From positions 744,001 through 808,000 of the forward strand of contig OW051493.1 in NCBI GenBank assembly GCA_932521035.1: a stretch of 64,000 bases of DNA. The letters run 5' to 3'. The notes beneath the pieces were generated by a model that saw nothing but the letters and a program-made list of their open reading frames with translations, searched no databases and was not told where the DNA came from. Origin of the DNA: Oscheius dolichura. Taxonomy: Eukaryota; Nematoda; Chromadorea; Rhabditida; Rhabditidae. Position numbers and translations under genes: made by a program. Positions 44,016-54,342 of the stretch are shown here, in pieces. Positions within the stretch are counted from its first letter, which is position 1. Each line of letters starts with the position of its first letter.

Positions 44016-44050
44016 TATAGCAATTCTCTATGATGAAAATAATTAAAATA

Positions 44051-44314
44051 CCATAAAACCTCATAGAACCCCCTCCTCCGTAAACGCGCTCTGTTAAAAT
44101 GCTCTATCTGCATCGTGCAAAAACATTAATGCAACCGTTTTTTATGCCTTTTTATTGTATTAGTATGATCTTTAGACCCTAGATGGCGCCATAAAGAGCG
44201 AAAATTAGAAATAAAAGCCATAAACACAGGGTAATTGACTTTCAAAATCAGTTAGATAGAGCATTTTAACAGAGCGCGCTTACGGAGAGGGAGGTTCTAT
44301 TAGAGGTTTTACGG
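44051..44314. repeat. TA-flanked MITE with about 65-bp inverted repeats
   Basis: The left arm includes CCATAAAACCTCATAGAACC and CGCTCTGTTAAAATGCTC. The right arm is its complement (GAGCATTTTAACAGAGCG, then GGTTTTACGG). TA lies at 44049-44050 and 44315-44316. It ends about 35 bp before the next gene's ATG, so it may contribute promoter sequence. Confidence 0.8.
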
Positions 44315-44350
44315 TATTTTTTAGTAAGGTTACGCTCACAGTGGACGACA

Positions 44351-47300
44351 ATGGCCTCTACCTCGACAAATAAGGTCATTATCGTTGATGAAAAAACTGC
44401 TGAGCAAGTCGCATACACCCGGCCGAGAATTTTGCGAAAAGATTTGAAAGAGGCGTTCGGCTTCACCGGTTATTTTACAGTCATTACCGGAGAAGGGTAT
44501 CTAGTCAAACCGGATGGCGAGACTTACGAACTAGAACACGGAACTACCTATTATATTGACGGAGAGAGACGTAAGCAGGTGCTCTTCCATATCAATTTGT
44601 TCTTATTAAGAAAGCCCTGCTGCTCATCCAGAGTCGCTAATCGTCTATTCAGAGAAAAGCCTACAGGTATTGTTTTGAATTTTTCACAAAAACGTTTTAT
44701 TTGTTTTTCAGGGCGCCGAAAACGAAGTTCGCAATTATTTCCCTACTCTTAGAATGAACTTTCTTGGAGATTTAACAACTGTTTTTTATAGATTAATTTT
44801 CATCTGATGACTCGTTTTAGGTCGGCTACAGCGTCGTTCAATTGCAAATAACCGCAGATAATGACAAGATTCGCGATATAAGCTTGGATGGCCCCCAACT
44901 AAAACAGTTACAGAATCGGTGAGAATGCTTACCTTTCTGCTGCTGAAATCCATTATACTTTTAGAAAACTAAAAGGTGCTCTTGAAGAAATTGCTCAAGA
45001 ACTAAAAAGATGTTTTGAGTTGGAGAGAAGTGGGACCATCAAAATAAAAGATCATGCCTCACTAACAATTCGCTTCCTCAAAGAATGGAGTCAAGCACCT
45101 AATGTGAGTGAAATTTAGCACGCCCGGTGGCGCCCAAAATTATACTATATTTTCTGCAAAATTTAGGCTGAGAAGCTTCATGTAGATTGTGAACAGCTGA
45201 TGACAATAATTGAAGGGTGTTGCAATGAGAGCATCGCGATGACCGTGGCAATTGAGACAGTAGTGACGGTAAGAAGAAGTAGGAGCGAGAAAAAAAACTT
45301 TCACAGAAAATATCAGAACTTCTACAGTCGTTACCTGGAGTAAATGAGTATGCAAACACCATAAAATGTGATATTGTTGGACATAAAAAAACTAAACAAG
45401 AAGAATGTGAGGCCATAAGTGCGAGATCACTACAGCTGAAAGAACAACAAAATAAGGAGAATGCTGTGTACAGGGAACTTTGCAAGGAAACAGAGGTACA
45501 GCAGCCGGTGAAAGTATTAGTACAAAGTGTCTTTTTCAAGTATCTATTTCTTTTTATACGCTATCCTCTTCGCATACATGGGCACGCCGTATTTGGGCGT
45601 AGACGGGAGTGCCGGGTGTTTGTGTCCGTATCTCGGGTGTGTTTTGATCAATTTCAAAAATTCAAAGCCCATCTTGGAGATAACGTCAAGACGATTCTAA
45701 TGAACCCAGTCACATCTCAACCGCCCCGACAAAAACATCTGTGGCGCCCCAAACATTGACTTGGTCGCGATTAGCCGCGGAAAAAGTTACCTAACATTCC
45801 GTTTGAGCTGCAACTGGAGCCGTTAGAATCGCCTTGGCGTGCTCTCCAACTAGGTCTTCGAATTTTTGAAATCGACCAAGAAATGACCGAGATACGGACA
45901 CAAACACCCGACACGCCCGCTGAACCACCAAAACCAAAAAAACTGTTTCCAAATCCTATTTGTACGAATATTTTTGTCCGCTACTGTATGTTGTAAACAA
46001 CATTGTTCAGCGTAATTGCCTTGCAGGATTTAGACAAACGGATTCATAACTCACTACATTTATTCATTAATAAGTTATATGATTTGATAATTGGTAGCCT
46101 TTCCGGTAAAGACTATGTTCCTTACAAGGAAAAAGATCAGGTAAATATACAAACGATCAGAACCCTCCATAGAAGGCTCGGTCCACAATAGTCCGCGTCC
46201 CCTACACCCGTAAAGTCTCGGCAGTCGGATCATCTTTATTCCAAACTGTTGCCTTTATATTTTTGCCCTACCGAGACTTTACGGGTGGAGGGGATCGGAC
46301 TGTCGAGGGCTCTTGCTCTTTTGCATAAAATATGATCCATTTAAGATAAACTTGGTCGCAGCTCATACACGAGAAAATGCGCAGAGAGAAAAAGCTAATA
46401 GGATGGAAACAGAGGTATGCAACAGACGAATTTATCTAAAAATTCCACTGTGAAGTACCTAGATATGGCGAAATGTAAGGAAGATATTGACAACTACATT
46501 GAGAGCTTGTCTAGCAAAATACTGGACATCGACCAGTTGATTAAAATACTTCGAAATCTCAGAGAGACCATGAGGACAATGAGCTATGCCTGGGCTCGAT
46601 ATAAGGAATACTTTTCTCATTTTTTGGTATATTAATATTGCTGACAACTTTAAAACTTCTTTTTCTAGAGTTTTGTAAAGTCAATGAGCCAACAGCTGCA
46701 TAATTTTGTTACGTATAACAAAAATGGAAAAATAAGTCGCACTGAGGCAGCTCCGCGTGTTCTGGAAATTGTTGGATATTGTGCTACGCTGATCACTTCT
46801 GCAGATATTTATGAAGAGGTATCTGAAAGGTAAAGAACTTCCCGAACTAAACAACTCTTTTTTTAATAGATTTGTACGGCCTGTCATGTTCTACTATGAA
46901 TCTGGCGAGAATAGTGGCAATGAATTTCAGGTAGGTTCTTGGGTAGGGCATTGAGCATTCTTTCGACTAGGGTCACTTAGTTCAGTTTTTTTGCATCCGT
47001 TTTCGGGAGTGTCGGGTGTTTGTGTCCGTATCTCGCATTTCTTGGTCGATTTCAAAAATTCAAAGACCTAGTTGGAGAGCACGTCAAGGCAATTCAAACG
47101 AACCCAATGACATCTCAATCGCCCCGGGAAAACAATCTGTAGCCTCACAAACTTTGACAGAGAACCGTTACATAACGCTCCCCGAGGCTTATTTCGACCA
47201 AGTTAATGGTTGTGGGGCTAAATTTTTGTTGTTGAACCCTTTAAGCTATTACCAGCCTCCTTCGAAGCGTCTTGACGTGCTCTCCAAGATGGTCTTTGGA

Positions 47301-47517
47301 TTAAAGAAATTCACCGGGAAACACCCGAGATACGGGCACAAACACCCGACACCTGGCTGCCCCCGGGATCATCAAACAATCCGGCCTTTTTCAGACAAAT
47401 CTTAAACTCCTCGCGGATAAGAATAAAACGGACGCAGAGCAGTATCTTCAAAGACAGAATACACAAGCCCCGGAAAAGGCAATCGAACAACTTCGAGACT
47501 TTGCCGCTCCCTCCTGA
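44351..47517 (+). CDS. Coiled-coil protein, unknown family, 523 aa (paralogue 1)
   Basis: Thirteen exons whose phases all agree: 44351-44570, 44611-44666, 44712-44780, 44821-44918, 44965-45103, 45167-45268, 45307-45495, 46027-46140, 46346-46414, 46456-46626, 46669-46829, 46870-46930, 47395-47517. The end of exon 7 could lie one of several GT sites further on. The amino-terminal 75 residues look globular (FGFTGYFTVITGEGYLVKPD). The rest is mostly amphipathic helix with many Lys/Glu/Gln (KLKGALEEIAQELKRCFELE; QLKEQQNKENAVYRELCKE). No signal peptide or clear membrane span was seen, and I do not know the family. Exon 10 resembles exon 9 of the next gene (CKEDIDNYIESL...SYAWARYKEYFSHF against SKTDLEKLSHDL...KWGDFDKYLSE). 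Three introns are expanded by MITEs. Confidence 0.7.
45590..45935. repeat. Family B element, full palindrome
   Basis: GAGTGCCGGGTGTTTGTGTC at the left and GACACAAACACCCGACACGC at the right are the ends of two head-to-head arms of about 150 bp. The centre is near 45775. It lies in an intron of the coiled-coil gene. Confidence 0.75.
46175..46311. repeat. Family A MITE in an intron
   Basis: Arms CCTACACCCGTAAAGTCTCG and CCGAGACTTTACGGGTGGAG. The core is shortened relative to other copies. Confidence 0.7.
47005..47360. repeat. Family B element, full palindrome, second intronic copy
   Basis: Left arm from GAGTGTCGGGTGTTTGTGTC to GAACCGTTACATAACGC. The right arm ends in GGCACAAACACCCGACACC. It occupies most of the last intron, ending about 35 bp before the final exon. 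Confidence 0.75.
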
Positions 47518-47820
47518 TAGGGGGCCTAGCCTACGCCAACCGTTGACCAACAAATTTTACGTTCAAGCTTTTGTGTAATGTGTGCGTGTGCAGTGTTATC
47601 CGTTATAACTTATAAGTAAACGCGTCCGATAATAGTCTTTGTGAATTTTTATTACGTATTGTCGAAAAAACAACTATCTGGTGTTAATTTTATGTTGTAT
47701 TATTACATATTTCAGCATTTCATCATGAAACTTAAACGTTTCAAACTAAAAGTACTAAATACTAAAAAGTACTAAAAAGTCCTGGTTTTATCATTCTCAT
47801 TTCTTTTTCAGACCAAAAAG

Positions 47821-50800
47821 ATGGATCCTGAGCAGAAAGAAGATCAGAATCAGTCACAAAAATCTTCCCGTGTACCATACATGGAACCTGGACAAGGTAA
47901 CCTTTTGCCTTTGGTGCGAATGGAAAAATTCAGAAGCCAGCAACGGCAATGGGTCGGGAAGCTATACTGAAGAGGCGGCTGAAGCTCATCTCAATCTAGA
48001 TCCTTTGCCGAAATGTTCTGATAGAGAGTACCGCAATCAATCGCTTGATGAAAAGGTGAGTAACAAAATTTTGTTAAAGAAAAGTGATGCGGTAGATATT
48101 TCTTCGAATTGAGACGCTATACCATCGGATTGACGACTTCCCAAATGATCCTGACCTCACCTGTTGCTCAATGGAATATAAGTATTTGGAATCACCACAG
48201 TATGTTTCGGGTTTCATCTTGCTGTAGAGCCCATTTCCAACAGATATTCCCCGGATTCAAATTTGGCGGCGCGTCTCCGCTATGGAACCACGTCTGAAAA
48301 GATCCTGGTCCCATAACGAAGAGGTTTTTCCGTGGAATATCCGTGGGAAATTGACAATAGAGACTTTGATTTGCTTGCAAGATTTACATAAATTTCAGTT
48401 CATTGAAAACGTGCGTAGAACAACTTTGCTGCAATTTGCAAAGAGATTTGACCGACACCCGTATAGAACTACAAAACATTGAACACATAATGAACTCCCC
48501 AAATAAATCCAATTGGCAATTGATATTCTCCAAAAAGAAGGCAAGCGTCGTCTGGCAGCCATTATCACCATTTCAGCAGAATGTTAAAGGAAATCCTGGC
48601 CTATCTGCTTGGCTAGCTGGCTTTAATGTGAACGATTGTAAGAAACATATGGCATCCTTTGAAAATCTTAATAAGGTGAGTGGAGCAGGTACTGGCGATA
48701 CTCACAATCCAGCAGCATAGACCCGGGGCGCCGCGTTACGTAACATATCCTCCGGTCAAAGTTGGTGGGGTTACAGATTGTTTTGTCGGGGCGGTTGAGA
48801 TGTTTTTGGTTTCATTAGAATTATCTTTTTGTGCTCTCCAACTAGGTCTTTGAATTTTTGAAATCGACCAAGAAATGACCGAGATACGGACACAAACACC
48901 TGATACTTCCCGTCTGCGCCTTATAACCGGCACGCCCGAAATTGGTATTACAGTAACCTGCATCAGTTCCTGGCAGGTTTTTAACCTCCCAAGCATCAAA
49001 TTGAATACAGAGGGTTATACCTAGTTACAGCCTACTTCTTATAAAAAACCTTACAGCTTATTCAAGAACTGATTACCTCCATTGCCCAGCTTACCCAATT
49101 CTACTCGAATCTGCAGACTCTTAAAGTTTTTCAAAATAACGACACTTATATGCGTGCCAAACAGCAGTATGAAGTGTGGTATGGTTTCATTCATTAGTTT
49201 CAGGGCAATTAGTATTATTAGCGTTGGCATTAATGACACGAGTACAAAACTGAATAACGACAATATGATTGTTGCCGGTGGTTTACTTACTGTTTTCCGA
49301 GAGGAGCTTGAAGAAAGTTCCAGATCAAATAAATTCGTAAGTCTGGGAAGAGATTATGGCGGTAAACCAGATCCGGGCCAGTAAGGCGCATTTTCGGGGG
49401 AAGCGCGCCGCCTTTGCGCTTTTCCGGTGCAATAGGCCTGTAATCTTGGTGCACCCCCGGATCAGAAAACAGACGGTTTAAAACACGGTCGGTTTCGAAA
49501 AATGTACGGTTTAGAAAACGGACGGTTCAAAACCGGTACGGATCAGAAAAAGCCGGTTCAAAACACGGACGTTTTAGAACTATCGTGGCAATAAAAATTG
49601 CGGCTACGTATTACGTAGAATTTTTGCGAAAAAAGTGATTTTTTTCGATTTTATTGTTTGTTCTGTTCCTTTATTTGATTTTTCCTCATAACATTCTTCT
49701 TATAGTGTCTAATATATCTCCGTTTACAGAGAAGATGATGCAGCAGCCTCTGGAAACAAAAGGAAGTGGATTGAGCAACAAGAGCTCTCCATAGGAATTT
49801 ATTTTTGCAAACATTGCAAGTAAATTTCTTTCACTGATTATTTCTTCATTTAGGCATTGTATTTGTTGTTATTTAGCATCCATTTTACAACTGCTTGCTA
49901 TTTTATATGTAGAAAATACCCAAACATAGGGGAAACTCTGCGCAAATTTTTTTTGCGATCAGAACTTGTAATTTATTGCTATTTTTTATTATTTGCTTCT
50001 TTTAAGCTTTCCTAATGTTTATTTTTCAGGAGCAGATCATCTTCAGCAAGAAGAAAGAGTTTCTGAGCAACGCTGCTCAGTTTAAAATGTATTTTTTTAT
50101 TTCTTGTCTATTTTTTGCCTTATCTCGCCTTTCTAATTGTACTTTCCTTTCTTTTTTTGTTCTTTATTGTTGTATTAACTTTTCTTTATAAATATCATGA
50201 AAATAAACGTTGTTTTATCATGTATAACGGGTAGAAAACTGGATGGAAGCCATCAAGGCTTTTGTTTTTTATTTTCGAGTCTGTACGTAGTATTTTTATT
50301 GCCACGAAAGTTCTAAAACGTCCGTGTTTTGAACCGACCTTTTTCTGAACCGTCCGTTTTCTAAACCGTCCAGTTCTAAAGCGTCCGGTTTCTAAACCGT
50401 ACATTTTTCGAAACCGACCGTGTTTTAAACCGTCTGTTTTCTGATCCGGGGGTGCACCGTAATCTTTGGCATACTGTAATTACATTGAGGCTAATGCACC
50501 GAAAAAGTGCAAAGGCTGCGCTTTCCCCAAGAATGCGCCTTACTGACCCGAATCTGGTTTGCCTGCTTGCAATAGTTGTTTTTTTTTCAGTTGGATCCTT
50601 TAAGCCTTTTTGGGAAGTGCTGCTATTTCGATAAAAATATTAGCGAACATCCTGATGAAGCACTTCTTGCTTTGAAACATATAAAGAAATATATGTGTTG
50701 TCATGCCCGATACTATAAGGTTAGTATGCTAGGCGATTAAATGCTGTTTCCTTTTAGCTTCGTGCCGAGATTAAAAACATCTATCAGGATAGTTTACGGA

Positions 50801-50998
50801 ATTTAAAAGTGAGCTCCTTTCCCCATAGTTTAAAATGAACTTTAGGCATACTGTAGTTATGAAGGATGTGAGAATAGTGGTTGCAGTAGTAAAACCGATT
50901 TGGAAAAACTATCGCATGATTTATGCATACTGCAGAGATTAATTCAGGAAGTCCACTTGAAATGGGGCGACTTTGACAAGTACTTATCAGAAATAACG
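47821..50998 (+). CDS. Coiled-coil protein, unknown family (paralogue 2), 3' end unresolved
   Basis: A TTTTTCAG acceptor lies 9 nt before the ATG. Nine phase-consistent exons: 47821-47896, 47934-48055, 48096-48181, 48399-48675, 49057-49175, 49204-49336, 50591-50719, 50758-50808, 50846-50998, giving about 382 residues so far. The exon 5/6 intron would be only 28 nt, which is doubtful. Features are WQPLSPFQQNVKGNPGLSAW, a helical region rich in Gln/Leu, an AISIISVGIND stretch, and CENSGC near the end. The last donor (ACG|GTAAGT) leads into a family T-like MITE at 51006-51150. A possible final exon at about 51180-51367 is basic and His/Pro-rich, but it lies opposite a hydrophobic minus-strand frame and may be false. 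Exon 6 is followed by a 1.25-kb intron created largely by nested transposons. Confidence 0.6.
48235..48360. repeat. Family T MITE, intronic
   Basis: GCCCATTTCCAACAGATATT at the left, GAATATCCGTGGGAAATTGA at the right, and the internal GGCGGCGCGTCTCCGCTATG family word. Confidence 0.7.
48727..48910 (-). repeat. Family B repeat, single arm, intronic
   Basis: From CGCCGCGTTACGTAACATAT to GATACGGACACAAACACC. Confidence 0.7.
49360..50575. repeat. Family M MITE split by a nested transposon
   Basis: The left half (GCGGTAAACCAGATCCGGGC to CCTGTAATCTT) and right half (GTAATCTTTGGCATACTG to GAATCTGGTTTGCC) match the intact copy at 38541-38724. The 1011-bp insertion falls in the GTAATCTT of the centre. 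Confidence 0.85.
49448..50458. mobile_element. hAT-like element with about 165-bp inverted repeats and exon-like cargo, 1011 bp
   Basis: The ends GGTGCACCCCCGGATCAGAA and TTCTGATCCGGGGGTGCACC are exact complements. The arms continue through repeated CGGTTTAGAAA/CGGTTCAAAAC words to about 49612 and 50290. The flanking GTAATCTT is an exact 8-bp target duplication (49440-49447 and 50459-50466). The interior has TTTACAG and TTTTTCAG acceptor-like sites around short open pieces, one with GGATTGAGCAACAAGAGCTC, which match the R3 copies at 16.4 and 34.5 kb. No transposase domain is recognisable. It resides in an intron of the coiled-coil gene. Confidence 0.85.
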
Positions 50999-51174
50999 GT
51001 AAGTATGCTATAGTATATTTCCGACGGATAGGGTTACTGTAATTCGCTTCCATTCGGGACCATTTTGGGATTTTGGGAAAAAATCGCAAATTTTCGAGAA
51101 AAACCCCCCGGATTACTGTAGCCACCCTATCCGATGGAAAAAGACTATAGTAAGCTTCATTTTGTAAATTTTTT

Positions 51175-51762
51175 TGTTCCGAAGAAAGCAGAGAGAAATC
51201 GAAATCTACGCCGTGCCGTGCGTCGTGATGTACACCATGATGTACCCAAAATGGATCACCCACCCCATGGAAACCCAGCCACTCGTGAAGATGCTGTATA
51301 CCTGCCACACAATTATGAAGCTGGACAAAGCTACACCAATGGCGACCATATATGGACGTGTCTGTAGGCCCTCAGAAACCTGCTAGCCTGACTTTGGCCT
51401 AGTTATTTGGCGACATTTATTGGTAATAAAACAGTTTCATGAGGACAATTAAAGATCTGGAAGAGATGAATGGCCAGTACTCCCCCGTTGCTTCTCATAA
51501 CTCCTGTTTGTTTCTGTTCCTCGGGTCAAAATTCAAGGAACCCTTCCTCGGGATCAGCGATGCTCTTCTGTAAAACGAGGTTATTATTCCGAAAATCCAA
51601 AATCTAATACTTGCCTGTCAAAATATTCCGTGTGCGCATTGAAGGAATGTTTCCGTCGCAATTGGCGGCACTGCTGCTCGAAACCGTCGCGGAAAACATC
51701 CACCATTTCACAAATTAACAGGCGCCAAGCTCGGCTGAAATGGTAGATGTAATGATTTAATT
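51175..51762 (-). CDS. Candidate membrane-protein gene fragments
   Basis: Two open pieces lie on the minus strand. Exons at about 51752-51616 and 51573-51500 (joined by a GC-AG intron, CAG|GCAAGT) encode a cytoplasmic-tail-like segment: LLICEMVDVFRDGFEQQCR, then basic text and a stop. Further downstream, after a GCTAGCAG acceptor, 51388-51210 is strongly hydrophobic (YMVAIGVALSSFIIVWQVY; MGWVIHFGYIMVYITTHG), like two transmembrane helices, ending at a possible GGC|GTAGAT donor. The tail piece suggests a receptor carboxy terminus whose upstream exons would lie to the right, where the retroelement now sits at 52257. Whether both pieces belong to one gene is unresolved. Confidence 0.3.
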
Positions 51763-52256
51763 ATGAAGCGTTTAATTTCGGCGCATTACTGTATTTTGGA
51801 CAAGGATCCTTTTAAAGGGAAAAGAGAACAGTAAAAATCCAAAAGAAACGAGTTGTGGACAGATTTTTTTAACCGTATTTCTTATTTTTTGTGGTTTATT
51901 CGGTCTTCAAAAGAAGTGGAGAGACTTTTGAGTAATCCCAGTAGAAATGGCGAAGCAAGTGCGATTATTTCCTCAGTTTTTTGTCTATCGTCCGTTTTGA
52001 ACAGCAGGTTCTCAACTACGGGACCATTTGTCAGTTTGAAGAGCAAAGGCGCCAGAATTTCCGTTTGAAATTGAGGATCAGGAACTTTTGCCCGCCAAAT
52101 TGTCGAAAGGTCCTACAACTAGCGAACCGGCCGTTAGAAATAGACTATACGTAACTTCTTTGCACACCATCCAATTTTGGAAAAGCCCATCAGCATTTTT
52201 CATTGGTTTTATGGAATTTATAAATTTGAAGCCTAACATTGGTTTTTTCAATTGAT

Positions 52257-52816
52257 TGTTTGAACCTGGGTCTACTAGGGGTTCGGATATGCCACGTATC
52301 TTTGCCACTAGCTGGATTAACCAGATGGTTCAGTGAAATGGTCCAAACTATAGAGCGACATTAAGGAGATGGAGGCGTTTAGGAGAAAGGGGATTTATTA
52401 TAACTGCATCAATTACAATAAGAGGGGAGAACGGTACTCACTGAAATCTGACCACCGCCACCATGCGACCACCTAGATAACGCGCCCCCTTCGGGGGCGG
52501 GCTCATTGACCTTTCCTGACAAGAGTCAGGACACTCCAGGGGGAGGCTAACAAACTGACAGGAGCGTAGACTCTGGCTGAATCTAATACAATCTAATACA
52601 AGAAAAATACGAACGTAAACTAATACAAATGATACAAAAAAGAAAAGAATACAAACGAATCTCAATATTATAACTGACGGCTAGGCGTTCTCGGAGAGGC
52701 TGATGTTGTGGCGTTGTCCCGGGCTTCGTCGGCTTGGCGTGCATGTAGAAGGCGACGGATTGACGGCGGTGAGGGAGGCAGGCAGTTGGAGGCATCTGAA
52801 TCCGATTGGGGGAACA
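52257..52816 (-). repeat. 3' LTR of the BEL/Pao element (inner boundary provisional)
   Basis: It begins TGTTTGAACCTGGGTC on the plus strand. Its first 279 bases match 63722-64000 with one difference (C at 52534, T at 63999). The other LTR runs off the window, so the inner end is uncertain. GGGGGAACA ending at 52816 would give TGTT...AACA termini and a 560-bp LTR, with a moderately purine-rich tract just inside on the minus strand. A GC-rich CCCCCTTCGGGGGCG hairpin at 52486-52500 may be the R-region terminator or polyadenylation structure. Confidence 0.8.
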
Positions 52817-52974
52817 GTCTTACCTTTTTGATTTTCCCGTGAGGGACCTGGGGCGGGCTCGGCGACGATGGTGCCGCTTATGAGGAAATAATATTTTATC
52901 CGCTGAATCCTTATTGCGGAAGAATGAACAATGTGTACTGAATTATGCTGAATCGTACTGAATCTGGCTGAAGC

Positions 52975-53955
52975 TTATTGACGGGGTGTTACACAGAAGG
53001 CCGAGTTGTGACCTGGGTCATGACAGTGGTAGCAGCCTTTTGGATGTTTGCACTCTTTGATGTTGTGCGAGTTGCACAAGCATCTGTAACAGAGGTTGAG
53101 CTGTTCTGCCCTGCACTGTCGGGCTTGAGGGGTAGCAAAGTTGACACACATATCATGCCAATGGTCGTTGGTTGATTGACAAAATGCGCAAGCGATTATT
53201 CTTTTGTTTTTGACCTGGTGGTTGGGCTGTATCGTGGGATTCTGGTGAAGTTGGGAAAGGGGCTGTCGTTTTTTCGGGAATGTACCCTGAGGGGGAAAAG
53301 GTTGGGCTGGTTGTGGGGGGAAGAACGTGACTTGCTGACGGGGGGCGTATCCTCTGGAAGGAATGAGTGATTGCGGGGCCGGGGCATTGACCATGACTGG
53401 AATCGTCTGGGGGGCCGGGACTGGGGATTTCTGCTGTGTCTGCTGTATCGGGGGCTTTGGAGAGGTCGAAATGGTGGGTAACTGGGAATTGGGGTTTGCC
53501 TTTGCCTGATTGGGGTGTTGGGGTGGGGTCTGGGAGGTCGTCTTGTTCTTGACGAGATATTCGATATTATTTGATATCCGCAGGAGCGACTTCCTCAGGG
53601 CGAGTTGGTGAGCTGCCGACCTCTTGCTTGCCTTGGCGATGGATGACAAACGCTGGAGTGCTTGCCACGAGTGCGGGCGCGCTGGGGGGCTTCTAGTCTT
53701 TTTGTTTCCTATCTTGGACTTTACTTTCTAAATTGACTGTAATATTATGCTGTCTGAATCAGGGAACCTTGGGAATTTCCCGGCGCCTTCCTGAAGGCGG
53801 GGGGACTTGGCTTGGCTGATCGGTTTCCATGGTATCCTCGGATTGAGGGGAAACGGACTCATCGGCAGCTGGAGCTGGCCCTATGGCCGGGATAGCGACT
53901 GGTTCGTTGTCGTCGGAAGACATACGTAGTTCTAAACCAAAGGCTGTATTCACGA
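52975..53955 (-). CDS. 3' accessory reading unit with three CCHC zinc knuckles, spliced
   Basis: It lies 3' of env inside the retroelement. The main open frame runs from about 53727 to a stop at 52975 with no ATG at its front. An upstream acidic piece (ATG at 53923, stop at 53759) follows a very strong acceptor, a long pyrimidine tract then CAG, ending at 53956. A candidate 40-nt intron 53767-53728 would connect the two in phase. The main exon is basic at first, then Pro/Gln-rich for about 100 residues. It ends with CAFC...HDMC, CYRCLCNSHNIKEC and CYHCHDPGHNSAFC, the same three-knuckle order as the element's own Gag. I infer a product of a spliced subgenomic RNA using the leader donor at 62855. 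The role is unknown: RNA binding or nucleocapsid-like regulation is plausible, and a decayed gag duplication is the alternative. Confidence 0.55.
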
Positions 53956-54342
53956 CTGAAGGGAAGATAGAAAGGGTGAGAGGGAGTTGGTTCGAATAGG
54001 ATTTGATTTAAGGAGAAGGGAGGGGGGGGCTAAAGAAGGAAAAAAGGGGAAGCGGTTGCCGAGACGGTTGTGGGATTAACTACTGAATGAGACTGTTTAT
54101 CTGTATCGGGGTCGACGCGATAGATAAGGACTGTAGGTATCGCTTCTGAACTATTAGATAGCGGAACGCTTTGTGACTCGACCTCTGCGCGTATTCACCG
54201 CGATGTTTACTGTCTTCCGTCTGTACTGTTAGCTAAGGGTACTGTAACGTTATTAATTTCTGAATTGCGAATACTATCTGACTGAATACTAATGTGGGCT
54301 TACGGGTGAAAGGGAGGAGGCGGTAAAAGGTCCTGAGTGCTG

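Noticed and set aside
52438..52795. Short minus-strand frames in and beside the 3' LTR
   Set aside because: They start at non-ATG codons or cross the probable LTR border and have no domain content.
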